DNA of 8,536 bases from Bacillota bacterium (GCA_016302925.1 JAEDMR010000080.1:1-8536); one strand, 5' to 3'; counted from the stretch's first letter, positions 1-7,083 are shown. Numbers and translations are program-made. Notes: a model not told the origin generated them from the letters alone.

Positions 1-2
1 AG

Positions 3-98
3 AAGGGCAGATATTATCAGCTCTATACCCTGCAGTATCACAGAGAGCAGCTGGCGAAACAGTGCGGCGATAATGACTCTCCGAAGGATCATGGCTGA
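3..98 (+). CDS. C-terminal end of a probable ABC transporter ATP-binding/permease protein (partial)
   Basis: The third frame is open from the window edge to a TGA at 96-98 and encodes 31 residues beginning KGRYYQLYTLQY. This resembles the extreme C-terminus of MsbA/LmrA-type ABC exporters, where a Gly-x-Tyr-Tyr-x-Leu-Tyr segment follows the nucleotide-binding domain (the 'L...G.Y..LY..Q' tail after the H-loop). The Walker motifs and membrane domain would lie upstream and cannot be seen. A strong terminator follows 42 nt later, so this gene ends its own transcription unit and is separate from the next gene. The family call rests on about a dozen residues. The reading frame and stop are more certain than the function. 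Confidence 0.5.
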   Translation, partial: KGRYYQLYTLQYHREQLAKQCGDNDSPKDHG

Positions 99-139
99 TT
101 GCATCCCGCCCCAAAATCCACCCGCCCGGCATATATTGA

Positions 140-174
140 AAAAGAGCGCTTTGACAGCGCTCTTTTGGTATTTT
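140..174 (+). terminator. Rho-independent terminator after the partial ABC gene
   Basis: A perfect stem pairs AAAGAGCGCT (141-150) with AGCGCTCTTT (156-165) around the 5-nt loop TTGAC. It extends by one A-T pair (140/166). The downstream stretch is T-rich (163-174, interrupted by GGTA). It separates the upstream gene from the DUF255/Rieske pair. Confidence 0.85.
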
Positions 175-248
175 CAGGGAAAAACACAGAACGGTACAAA
201 ACAGGCGGGTACAAAGAATGGATCATGTGCATACTAAAACGAAAGAAC

Positions 249-255
249 GGAGGTG
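249..255 (+). promoter_or_regulatory. Ribosome binding site that sets the start of the DUF255 gene
   Basis: GGAGGTG lies 6 nt (measured from its GGAGG core) before the ATG at 260. The in-frame upstream ATG at 218 has no Shine-Dalgarno sequence and would add 14 residues that do not look like the family. The family's conserved N-terminus (N-x-L-x-x-E-T-S-P-Y-L-L-Q-H) begins right after the 260 ATG. Confidence 0.85.
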
Positions 256-259
256 CAGT

Positions 260-2122
260 ATGAATCATTTAATAAACGAAACCAGCCCATATCTGCTGCA
301 GCATGCAGAGAATCCGGTGGACTGGTATCCCTGGGGCGAGGCGGCGTTTGAAAAAGCGCGGAGGGAGGACAAACCGATATTTCTCAGTATCGGCTACAGT
401 ACCTGCCACTGGTGTCATGTTATGGCGGAGGAGAGCTTTGAAGATAAAGAAGTTGCGAAAATTCTCAATCAGTATTTCGTACCGGTGAAAGTGGACAGGG
501 AGGAACGGCCGGATCTCGATTCGGTATATATGACAGCCTGCCAGATGATGACCGGCAGCGGCGGCTGGCCGTTGAATCTGTTCCTGACCCCGGAAGGAAA
601 TCCGTTTTTTGCCGGAACCTACTTCCCGAAGCGGTCATCAACGGTACGTCCCGGCATGCCGGGGCTTTTAGAACTTCTGGATGCCATCCGAACAGCATGG
701 AAATCCCGGCGAAAGGAACTGCTGGAGGCAGCCGGCACTGTGGTGCAGCAGATACGAAGAAGCGAGGAAAGAACCGGCACGCCTTGTGATTTGGACGAGG
801 ATGCCCTTGCGGAGCAGGGACGAAGTCTGGTGGAACAAGGCGTGCAGGAACTGAAGCGTTCCTTTGATCCGCAATACGGGGGATTCGGTATGGCACCGAA
901 ATTTCCCTCAGGCCACAACCTGCTGTTCCTGATGGAGTATTATCAGCAGACCGGAGATCGGCAGACCCTGGAAATCGTAGAAAAGACCCTGACGCAGATG
1001 CAGAAGGGAGGAATTTTTGATCACCTGGGCGGCGGATTTTGCCGATATTCCACGGACCGTTTCTTTCTGGCACCCCATTTCGAAAAGATGCTCTATGATA
1101 ATGCACTGCTGATCGTCTGCTATGGGCAGGCCTGGGCTCTGACGAAAAAGAAATATTACCTGGACGCGGCAGAACGGACCGGTGGATGGATTCTCAGGGA
1201 AATGCGGGGAGAAAAGGGCGGCTTTTACAGTGCGCAGGATGCAGACAGCCAGGGGGAGGAGGGCCTTTTCTATACCTTTACCAGGCGTGAACTCATCGAG
1301 CAGCTGGGAAAGAATGACGGTCCGGAATTCTGTTCTCATTACGGTGTGACGGAAGAGGGAAACTTCGAGGGAAAAAACATTCTCCATCTGCTGGGACACG
1401 ATAACCCGTGGGAAGGAGAAACCAGCCTGCGGGAAAAGGTATTTCAGTATCGAAAAAAAAGATATCCGCTCCATACCGATGACAAAATTCTCACGGCATG
1501 GAACGGAATGGCCGTCTGGGCTTTGTCGTGGCTTTACCGGCTGACGGGTAATAAAACCTGGCTGAAGGCGGCTGAGGATTGCTGTCGGATGATCCTGAAG
1601 CAGGCAGACCGGGCCGCAGATCTGACCACACTTTTTGTCAGCTCCCGAAAGGGAAACTATACAGGCACAGGGTTTCTCGATGATTACGCATGGTTTGTGT
1701 GCGGATTGCTGGGACTCTATGAGGCCACTTCGAAACGCGACTGGCTGGAAAAGGCCGAACGGTTTCAGAGAAAGGCCATGAAGGAATTCAGCGATCCGGA
1801 CGGACCGGGATTTTTCATGGCGGGGAAAACCGGTGAAAAGCTGATTGCAAATCCGAAAGAGGTTTACGACGGAGCCATGCCCAGCGGCAATTCGGTCATG
1901 ACATATAACCTGACTGCCCTGGCCCATTACAGCAGGGGTGACAGCAGATTTTTCGCCGAGGCTGCAAGGCGGCAGATCGCCTGGCTTTCTTCCCCCGGGC
2001 AAAATCCGCCCTCCAGTCACACGTTCTTTTTGCTGGCCCTTTGCCGCTGGCTGAACCCCGCGGTCTTTACCTCCTGCAGAAACGGTGTGTGTGCACCGGC
2101 TTTCGGAAAGGAGGAACGGTGA
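260..2122 (+). CDS. yyaL: Thioredoxin-domain DUF255 protein (YyaL/SPATA20 family)
   Basis: This is a 620-residue cytoplasmic protein of the DUF255 (YyaL/SPATA20) family. Residues 1-160 form a thioredoxin-like fold. They hold the family hallmark NETSPYLLQHAENPVDWYPW, the redox motif Cys49-His-Trp-Cys52 followed by His-Val-Met, and a Gly-Trp-Pro with the expected cis-proline at Pro103. The rest resembles the (alpha/alpha)6-barrel domain of the family, with recognisable blocks such as GGGFCRYSTDRFFLAPHFEKM (about 270-290), a Ser-Ala-Gln-Asp-Ala-Asp-Ser block, TAWNGM and MPSGNSV. The C-terminus keeps a Cys-x4-Cys pair near the end. There is no signal peptide. The biochemical role of the family is not established; a redox or sugar-binding role is only suggested by the fold. 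It is slightly shorter than typical bacterial members (about 650-690 residues, from memory) but appears intact. The stop overlaps the start of the Rieske oxidoreductase gene, so the two are co-expressed. No convincing promoter is visible between 175 and 248. Confidence 0.93.
   Translation: MNHLINETSPYLLQHAENPVDWYPWGEAAFEKARREDKPIFLSIGYSTCHWCHVMAEESFEDKEVAKILNQYFVPVKVDREERPDLDSVYMTACQMMTGSGGWPLNLFLTPEGNPFFAGTYFPKRSSTVRPGMPGLLELLDAIRTAWKSRRKELLEAAGTVVQQIRRSEERTGTPCDLDEDALAEQGRSLVEQGVQELKRSFDPQYGGFGMAPKFPSGHNLLFLMEYYQQTGDRQTLEIVEKTLTQMQKGGIFDHLGGGFCRYSTDRFFLAPHFEKMLYDNALLIVCYGQAWALTKKKYYLDAAERTGGWILREMRGEKGGFYSAQDADSQGEEGLFYTFTRRELIEQLGKNDGPEFCSHYGVTEEGNFEGKNILHLLGHDNPWEGETSLREKVFQYRKKRYPLHTDDKILTAWNGMAVWALSWLYRLTGNKTWLKAAEDCCRMILKQADRAADLTTLFVSSRKGNYTGTGFLDDYAWFVCGLLGLYEATSKRDWLEKAERFQRKAMKEFSDPDGPGFFMAGKTGEKLIANPKEVYDGAMPSGNSVMTYNLTALAHYSRGDSRFFAEAARRQIAWLSSPGQNPPSSHTFFLLALCRWLNPAVFTSCRNGVCAPAFGKEER
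2107..2114 (+). promoter_or_regulatory. Ribosome binding site inside the DUF255 gene for the coupled oxidoreductase
   Basis: AAAGGAGG sits within the last codons of the DUF255 gene, 7 nt before the ATG at 2122. The stop and start share one base (TGATG, 2120-2124), the usual arrangement for translational coupling by terminating ribosomes. A GTG at 2119 immediately before the ATG is an alternative start that would add one residue. Confidence 0.85.
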
Positions 2123-3495
2123 TGACTGCTGACAGAAACAACAGGAAAGCCGGCGTATCACTCTGGCAGGATACCGCAAGTATGGAGGAAAAGCCCCGGC
2201 TTTCCGGCGTAGCCGGCTGTGATGTGTTGGTTATCGGCGGAGGCATGGCTGGTGTACTACTGGCGGCAAAACTGCAGGAAAAAGGTGTTCGCTGCATTGT
2301 AGCAGACGCTTTTCGGATCGGACAGGGGGTGACAGGAGGAACCACAGCGAAGATTACGTCACAGCAGGGATTTCTTTATCAGAAGCTGATACGCCTTCAT
2401 GGGAAGGAGCAGGCGGGGCGTTATCTGGCTGCAGCGGAAGATGCCATCAGAGAATATGAAGCACTGGCTTTCCGCATTCCGTGTGACTTCAGAAGAAGGC
2501 CCAATGTGGTCTATACGCTGGATGACCGAGAAAAGGCAGAACAGGAGATGAGAGCGCTGGAGCAGCTGGGATATCCTGCAAGATTCAGAGAAGAGACCGA
2601 GCTGCCGTTTGTGGTAAACGGGGCAGTGGAGTTTCCGGATCAGGCAAGCTTTCATCCGCTGAAGATGCTGTTCGGGGTGGCGGGCGCTCTGACGGTGAAG
2701 GGTGTACAATTTTTTGAAAATACGCGAATCGTCTATCTGAAACGGTGGCACGACGGTGGATGGGAGGCAGTGAGCCAGAATGGCACCATCCTGGCGGATC
2801 AGGTGGTGATCGCATCCCATTTTCCGTTCTATAACCGGCAGGGCTTCTATTTCCTGAAGATGCATCAGTCCAGAACCTTTCTCATTGCGGGAAAGAGTCA
2901 CGAAATGGAGCTGCCGGAATGCATGTACGTGGACGAAAACGAGTCTGGACTCACACTTCGGGAAGCAGACGGGCTGCTGCTTCTGGGAGGATATTCTGAC
3001 CGGACCGGAGAAGCTGGTGGAGGCCCGGACTGCTGGAAACTGCTGGAGCATCAGGCGAAGGGCTTCTATCCGGGTTGGAAGACGGATTACCGGTGGGCGG
3101 CCCAGGACTGTATGACAGCCGACGGACTGCCATACATCGGCAGCTACGGAAGAAATAACAACGGTCTATGGGTGGCTGCTGGTTTCAATAAATGGGGCAT
3201 GACCGGATCCATGATGGCTGCGAAAATCCTGACAGAAGAAATTACCGGCGGAAAGCATCCCTGCAGCAAAATGCTTCGGAGCGGCAGGCATGTACCTGTT
3301 CTCCCGATTGCTGCAAACGCTGGATCTGCGGTGGTGAACATGCTGAAACCCTCCGTTCCCAGATGTCGCCACATGGGCTGCGCCTTGAAGGAAAACAGGC
3401 TGGAGCAGACCATGGACTGTCCATGTCACGGAAGCCGGTATCAGAAAGACGGAACATGCATCGAAGGACCTTCGAAGAAAGACCTGCCGCAGTAA
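2122..3495 (+). CDS. FAD-dependent oxidoreductase with C-terminal Rieske [2Fe-2S] domain
   Basis: This 457-residue protein has two domains. The N-terminal part is a DAO-type (D-amino-acid oxidase/glycine oxidase-like) FAD domain. Its Rossmann motif is Gly39-Gly-Gly41-Met-Ala-Gly44 within DVLVIGGGMAG, Asp62 ends the second strand as candidate ribose contact, and GGTTAKIT follows at 72-79. A late block, AAGFNKWGMTGSM, is typical of the Rieske-linked DAO group. The C-terminus is a short Rieske domain with all four cluster ligands: Cys415-x-His417 and Cys433-Pro-Cys-His436, 15 residues apart. B. subtilis YhfW has the same architecture but is somewhat longer. The Rieske centre probably passes electrons to or from the flavin. 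The amine or other substrate is unknown. No signal peptide or membrane segment is evident, so it is probably cytosolic. It is translationally coupled to the DUF255 gene and ends in a terminator overlapping its stop codon. The architecture is very secure; the reaction is not. Confidence 0.93.
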   Translation: MTADRNNRKAGVSLWQDTASMEEKPRLSGVAGCDVLVIGGGMAGVLLAAKLQEKGVRCIVADAFRIGQGVTGGTTAKITSQQGFLYQKLIRLHGKEQAGRYLAAAEDAIREYEALAFRIPCDFRRRPNVVYTLDDREKAEQEMRALEQLGYPARFREETELPFVVNGAVEFPDQASFHPLKMLFGVAGALTVKGVQFFENTRIVYLKRWHDGGWEAVSQNGTILADQVVIASHFPFYNRQGFYFLKMHQSRTFLIAGKSHEMELPECMYVDENESGLTLREADGLLLLGGYSDRTGEAGGGPDCWKLLEHQAKGFYPGWKTDYRWAAQDCMTADGLPYIGSYGRNNNGLWVAAGFNKWGMTGSMMAAKILTEEITGGKHPCSKMLRSGRHVPVLPIAANAGSAVVNMLKPSVPRCRHMGCALKENRLEQTMDCPCHGSRYQKDGTCIEGPSKKDLPQ

Positions 3496-3513
3496 AACGG
3501 CAGGTTTTCTGTT
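3483..3513 (+). terminator. Rho-independent terminator overlapping the Rieske gene stop codon
   Basis: CCTGCCG (3483-3489) pairs with CGGCAGG (3498-3504) around an 8-nt loop that contains the TAA stop. TTTTCTGTTT follows. It ends the DUF255/Rieske unit and directly abuts the pepT promoter. Confidence 0.85.
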
Positions 3514-3540
3514 TGACGGCGACATATTCGGGTATATATT
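3513..3540 (+). promoter_or_regulatory. Sigma-A-type promoter for pepT and the metA-lysC fusion
   Basis: TTGACG (3513-3518) and TATATT (3535-3540) are separated by 16 bp. Transcription would start near 3547, leaving an untranslated leader of only about 30 nt before the pepT ATG. That is too short for an S-box (SAM) riboswitch or a T-box. The -35 element begins just after the terminator's T-tract. Confidence 0.7.
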
Positions 3541-3577
3541 AATAATGATATTTTTGAGCAGAAAAAAGGAGACCATC

Positions 3578-4804
3578 ATGAAAACAACCTGTGAAAGATT
3601 CCTGGACTACGTCCGCTGGAACACCATGTCCGACGAAAACTCCCAGACTGTGCCCAGTACGCCCGGGCAGATGGATTTTGCAAAGTATCTGGCAGAAGAA
3701 CTGAAGGCCATGGGCATCGAAGATGTACGCCTGGATGAAAAGGGATATATTTACGGAAGCATTCCTTCCAATATGGAGAAACAGGTTCCGGTCATCGGCT
3801 TCCTTGCCCATGTGGATACGTCAGAAGCCCATCCCAGCGTCACGAAGATGCCGCGGGTGATTGAAAACTATGACGGCGGACGGATCACTCTGGAAAGCGG
3901 TATGGTTCTGGATCCGGAAAAGGACGAGAGTCTTTCTGCCTGCAGCGGCCAGACATTGCTGGTGACAGACGGATATACGCTGCTGGGCGGAGATGATAAG
4001 GCAGGTGTTGCAGAAATCGTGACGGCACTGGAATACCTGCTGCACCATCCGGAAGTTAAGCATGGAAAAGTGGCATTTTCCTTTACACCGGATGAGGAAA
4101 TCGGCACTAGCCAGGACCACTTTGACGTGGAGGCCTTCGGCGCACAGTTTGCCTATACAGTGGATGGTGGCTGTTTCGGCGGCATCTGCTATGAAAACTT
4201 CTTTGCGGCGCTGGCGGTCGTAACAGTCAGCGGTGTAGCTACCCACCCGGGAGATGCCAAGAATAAAATGAAGAATGCTTCGCTGATTGCCATGGAGTTT
4301 GATCACATGCTGCCTCCATGGGAACGTCCGGAGCATACAGAGGGCCATGACGGTTTCTACCATCTGGAAACCATCAGCGGCGACTGTGAACACTGCCGAC
4401 TGCAGTATCTGATCCGGGATCATGACAGAGAAATCTTCAACGGACGGAAGGAGAACATGCAGCGTGCGGCACAGCTTCTTAACGCACGGTATGGAGACGG
4501 AACCGTCCAGGTGGAGATTACCGACGGATACCGGAACATGCTGGAAATGATCAAGCCACATATGCATGTGGTGAATACTGCCTGTGATGCCATGCAGGAG
4601 CTGGGGGCAGAGCCAAAGATCAAACCGGCCCGGGGCGGTACAGACGGGGCAGAGCTGTCCTATAAAGGGGTTCCATGCCCGAATCTGGGAACCGGTACCT
4701 TCAACCACCATGCGGTGACGGAAGTCGCCAGCGTAGAGCAGATGGAGAAATGTACAAAACTAGTAATTCGAATTCTGGAAAAGTATGCAGAACAGGAGAT
4801 ATAA
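3578..4804 (+). CDS. pepT: Peptidase T (tripeptide aminopeptidase, M20B)
   Basis: This cytosolic di-zinc metallopeptidase removes the N-terminal residue of tripeptides. The product is 408 residues, the same length as E. coli PepT. The residues corresponding to its active site are at expected places: His78 and Asp80 in GFLAHVDTSEA, bridging Asp140 in LLGGDDKAGVAEI, catalytic base Glu173 and ligand Glu174 in TPDEEIG, Asp196 in YTVDGG, and a C-terminal His378 in an N-H-H-x-x-x-E block. The start is the ATG at 3578, preceded by AAAAGGAG (3564-3571) and opening with the family-like MKTTCERFLDYV. An in-frame ATG at 3545 lies at or before the predicted transcription start and has no ribosome binding site. 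The gene is the first of a two-gene operon; only 3 nt separate its stop from the metA-lysC start. PepT recycles amino acids from imported or degraded peptides, which fits a link to amino-acid supply. Confidence 0.96.
   Translation: MKTTCERFLDYVRWNTMSDENSQTVPSTPGQMDFAKYLAEELKAMGIEDVRLDEKGYIYGSIPSNMEKQVPVIGFLAHVDTSEAHPSVTKMPRVIENYDGGRITLESGMVLDPEKDESLSACSGQTLLVTDGYTLLGGDDKAGVAEIVTALEYLLHHPEVKHGKVAFSFTPDEEIGTSQDHFDVEAFGAQFAYTVDGGCFGGICYENFFAALAVVTVSGVATHPGDAKNKMKNASLIAMEFDHMLPPWERPEHTEGHDGFYHLETISGDCEHCRLQYLIRDHDREIFNGRKENMQRAAQLLNARYGDGTVQVEITDGYRNMLEMIKPHMHVVNTACDAMQELGAEPKIKPARGGTDGAELSYKGVPCPNLGTGTFNHHAVTEVASVEQMEKCTKLVIRILEKYAEQEI
4794..4800 (+). promoter_or_regulatory. Ribosome binding site inside pepT for the metA-lysC fusion
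   Basis: AGGAGAT lies in the last codons of pepT, with its GGAG core 9 nt before the ATG at 4808. No promoter fits the 3-nt gap, so translation of the fusion depends on pepT mRNA and is probably helped by ribosomes finishing pepT. Confidence 0.8.
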
Positions 4805-4807
4805 TTT

Positions 4808-7075
4808 ATGCCTATTAAAGTACCGAATAATTTACCTGCCATAGAAACATTGACTGCGGAAAATGTTTTCGTGATGACTGACACCAGGGCAATGACTCAG
4901 GATATCCGTCCGCTGCAGATTCTGATCCTGAACCTGATGCCGACGAAGATCGATACGGAGACGCAGCTGACCCGTCTTCTGGGAAATACACCGCTTCAGG
5001 TAGAGCTGGAGCTGCTGCAGACCAGCACCCATAAGGCATCCAATACATCCGAAGAGCATATGATTGCTTTTTACAAGACATTTGAGCAGATTCGGCACAA
5101 GTTCTATGACGGCATGATCATTACCGGTGCTCCGGTGGAACTGATGGAGTTTGAAGAGGTGGAATACTGGGACGAGCTTTGCGAGATCATGGAGTGGAGC
5201 AAACGCCATGTCCACAGCACCTTCCATATCTGCTGGGGCGCTCAGGCCGGACTGTATTATCACTACGGTATAAAGAAACACCGGCTTCCGGAAAAGCTGT
5301 CCGGCGTATACAAGCATCACCTGGACTATAAGAACGGGATGCTGTTCCGCGGTTTCGACGACGAATTCTATGTTCCCCATTCGAGAAATACGACGGTCTG
5401 CCGGGAAGACGTGGAAGCGGTTCCGGAGCTGAAGATCATTTCCAGTTCAGAGGAAGCCGGCATCTATGCGGTCAAATCCAACGATGACCGGCAGATCTTC
5501 ATCATGGGACACTCGGAATATGACTGGAACACCCTGGAGAAAGAGTATGTGCGGGACAAGAAGGCCGGTCTCAATCCGAAGGTGCCGTGCAACTACTATC
5601 CTGAGGACGACGACACGAAATCCCCTGTGGTCAAGTGGCGTTCCTGTGCCAACCTGCTGTACTCCAACTGGCTCAACTATTTCGTTTATCAGACGACCCA
5701 GTATGATATCACGCAGATTCACGACGAATCGGTTCGGAACATGTTCCAGAATGACGGCAAGGTGGATCTGAAGGTTGTCAAGTTCGGTGGAACCTCTCTG
5801 GCAGATGCTTCCCAGTTCCGCAAATGCGCAGACATTATCAAGGCGGAGCCGGAGCGCCGCCTGGTGGTGGTCAGCGCACCGGGAAAGCGGTCAGAGGATG
5901 ACCAGAAGGTGACGGACATGCTCATCGCCGCTGCGGAAAAAGACGGGGAAGAAGCCAGAGACATCCTTTCAAAAGTCCAGTCCCGATATAAGGTGCTGGT
6001 TCGCAGTCTGGGCGTTTCCGTCAATATCGATGAAGAATTTGAAAAAATCGCTTCAGGACTGGGAGATCCTCTTAAGAAGGACTACATCATCAGCCGCGGG
6101 GAGTATCTCAACGCCCGCATCATGGCAGAATTTATCGGCTATGATTTCATCGATGCGGAAGGGGTTATCTTCCTGAATGAAGAGGGATACTACGAAGAAG
6201 AGCAGACCAGACATGCACTGGAAGGTGTGCTGGAAGACCATGATCGCATTGTCATCCCCGGATTCTACGGAAGCCTCCCGGACGGAAGAATCGGCACCTT
6301 CCCGCGGGGAGGTTCGGACATTACCGGTGCTGTAGTTGCAGCTGCAGCAGGTGCCGATGTATATGAAAACTGGACCGACGTGTCCGGCTTCCTGATGGCA
6401 GATCCGAGAATTGTGGATCATCCGCTGTCGGTGCCGGTGATCACATATAAGGAACTGCGGGAATTGTCCTATATGGGTGCTGCGGTGCTTCACGAAGAAA
6501 CCGTTTTCCCGGTTACCAGAGTGGGTATTCCGATCCATATCCGAAATACCAACCGGCCGGAGGACAGCGGCACCCTGATTGTAAAGAATGCAGATTATTA
6601 CCAGAGCAAGCTGGAGATTACGGGAATATCAGGAAACAAAGGGAATATCACCATTTCCATCGAAAAGGCGAGACTGTCGGAGCTGCCGGAGCTGCGGGCT
6701 GAAATCCTGGAGATCTTCGCAGAGAAAAAGATTTTCATAAAGAATCTGCTGGCAGGTATAGACTCCCTGACCGTCGTCGCCCAGGAGGAACAGGTGAAGT
6801 CCTGTGAGGCGGAACTGGAGGAGGAGCTGCGTGAACGGATTCAGCCGTCCTCGATTTCCTTCAACCATGATATTGCCATGATTGCCATCGTGGGAAGAGA
6901 ACTGTCCACCTCGCCGGCTATTGCGGTAAAGGTGCTGGGTGCCCTGGCCAATCGTAAAATCAATATCCGTCTGATCGACCATGCAACAGGGAAAATCAGC
7001 ATGCTTCTTGGTGTGGACGGCAGCGATTATGTATCTGCCATTCAGGCAATCTATACAGAGTTTGCAAGAATTTAA
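4808..7075 (+). CDS. metA-lysC: Fused homoserine O-acetyltransferase (MetA) - aspartate kinase (LysC)
   Basis: A single 755-residue open frame joins two complete enzymes. Residues 1-303 are MetA, which acylates homoserine for methionine synthesis. Cys142 (HICWGAQAG), His235 and Glu237 (GHSEYDW) match the catalytic residues of E. coli MetA at identical numbers, as do substrate contacts Lys163, Ser192 and Arg249. Glu111 (GAPVELMEF) predicts acetyl-CoA as donor. Residues 304-320 are a linker. Residues 321-594 are an aspartate kinase domain of clostridial type: KFGGTS (325-330), SAPGKR (356-361), SRGEYLNA (429-436), IPGFYGS (483-489), RGGSDITG (500-507), ENWTDVSGF (520-528) and ADPR (531-534). 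Residues 602-755 carry the ACT regulatory region. The kinase makes aspartyl phosphate, the entry to Lys, Thr, Met and Ile synthesis. The two activities are steps 1 and 4 of the methionine route, so direct channelling is not expected; co-regulation is more likely. No stop, frameshift or internal ribosome binding site interrupts the join. The domain calls are near certain; bifunctionality is inferred. Confidence 0.96.
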   Translation: MPIKVPNNLPAIETLTAENVFVMTDTRAMTQDIRPLQILILNLMPTKIDTETQLTRLLGNTPLQVELELLQTSTHKASNTSEEHMIAFYKTFEQIRHKFYDGMIITGAPVELMEFEEVEYWDELCEIMEWSKRHVHSTFHICWGAQAGLYYHYGIKKHRLPEKLSGVYKHHLDYKNGMLFRGFDDEFYVPHSRNTTVCREDVEAVPELKIISSSEEAGIYAVKSNDDRQIFIMGHSEYDWNTLEKEYVRDKKAGLNPKVPCNYYPEDDDTKSPVVKWRSCANLLYSNWLNYFVYQTTQYDITQIHDESVRNMFQNDGKVDLKVVKFGGTSLADASQFRKCADIIKAEPERRLVVVSAPGKRSEDDQKVTDMLIAAAEKDGEEARDILSKVQSRYKVLVRSLGVSVNIDEEFEKIASGLGDPLKKDYIISRGEYLNARIMAEFIGYDFIDAEGVIFLNEEGYYEEEQTRHALEGVLEDHDRIVIPGFYGSLPDGRIGTFPRGGSDITGAVVAAAAGADVYENWTDVSGFLMADPRIVDHPLSVPVITYKELRELSYMGAAVLHEETVFPVTRVGIPIHIRNTNRPEDSGTLIVKNADYYQSKLEITGISGNKGNITISIEKARLSELPELRAEILEIFAEKKIFIKNLLAGIDSLTVVAQEEQVKSCEAELEEELRERIQPSSISFNHDIAMIAIVGRELSTSPAIAVKVLGALANRKINIRLIDHATGKISMLLGVDGSDYVSAIQAIYTEFARI
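5717..5767 (+). other. Inter-domain linker of the MetA-LysC fusion
   Basis: These codons encode residues 304-320 (IHDESVRNMFQNDGKVD), between the MetA C-terminal WLNYFVYQTTQYDI block and the first kinase strand LKVVKFGGTS. The stretch is polar and charged. Met312 (ATG at 5741) and Val319 (GTG at 5762) could in principle start a separate kinase, but no purine-rich ribosome binding site precedes either, in contrast to the other starts in this window. Confidence 0.75.
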
Positions 7076-7083
7076 AAAAGTGC

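Noticed and set aside
151..156. Perfect TTGACA -35 hexamer
   Set aside because: It sits in the loop and stem of the terminator, and no -10 element lies 16-18 bp downstream (TATTTT at 169-174 is only 12 bp away).
908..2179. Long antisense open frame (over 400 codons) opposite the DUF255 gene
   Set aside because: It lies fully antisense to a clearly conserved gene. Its product is Cys/Ser/His-rich with no recognisable motif and no ribosome binding site. It is a shadow of codon bias in the real gene.
3821..4711. Antisense open frame of nearly 300 codons opposite pepT
   Set aside because: PepT on the plus strand has every active-site residue. The antisense product shows no family motifs and no start signal.
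5741..5762. Internal ATG (5741) and GTG (5762) as separate starts for aspartate kinase
   Set aside because: Neither has a Shine-Dalgarno sequence, while nearly every other gene here has a strong one. The MetA frame runs straight through.
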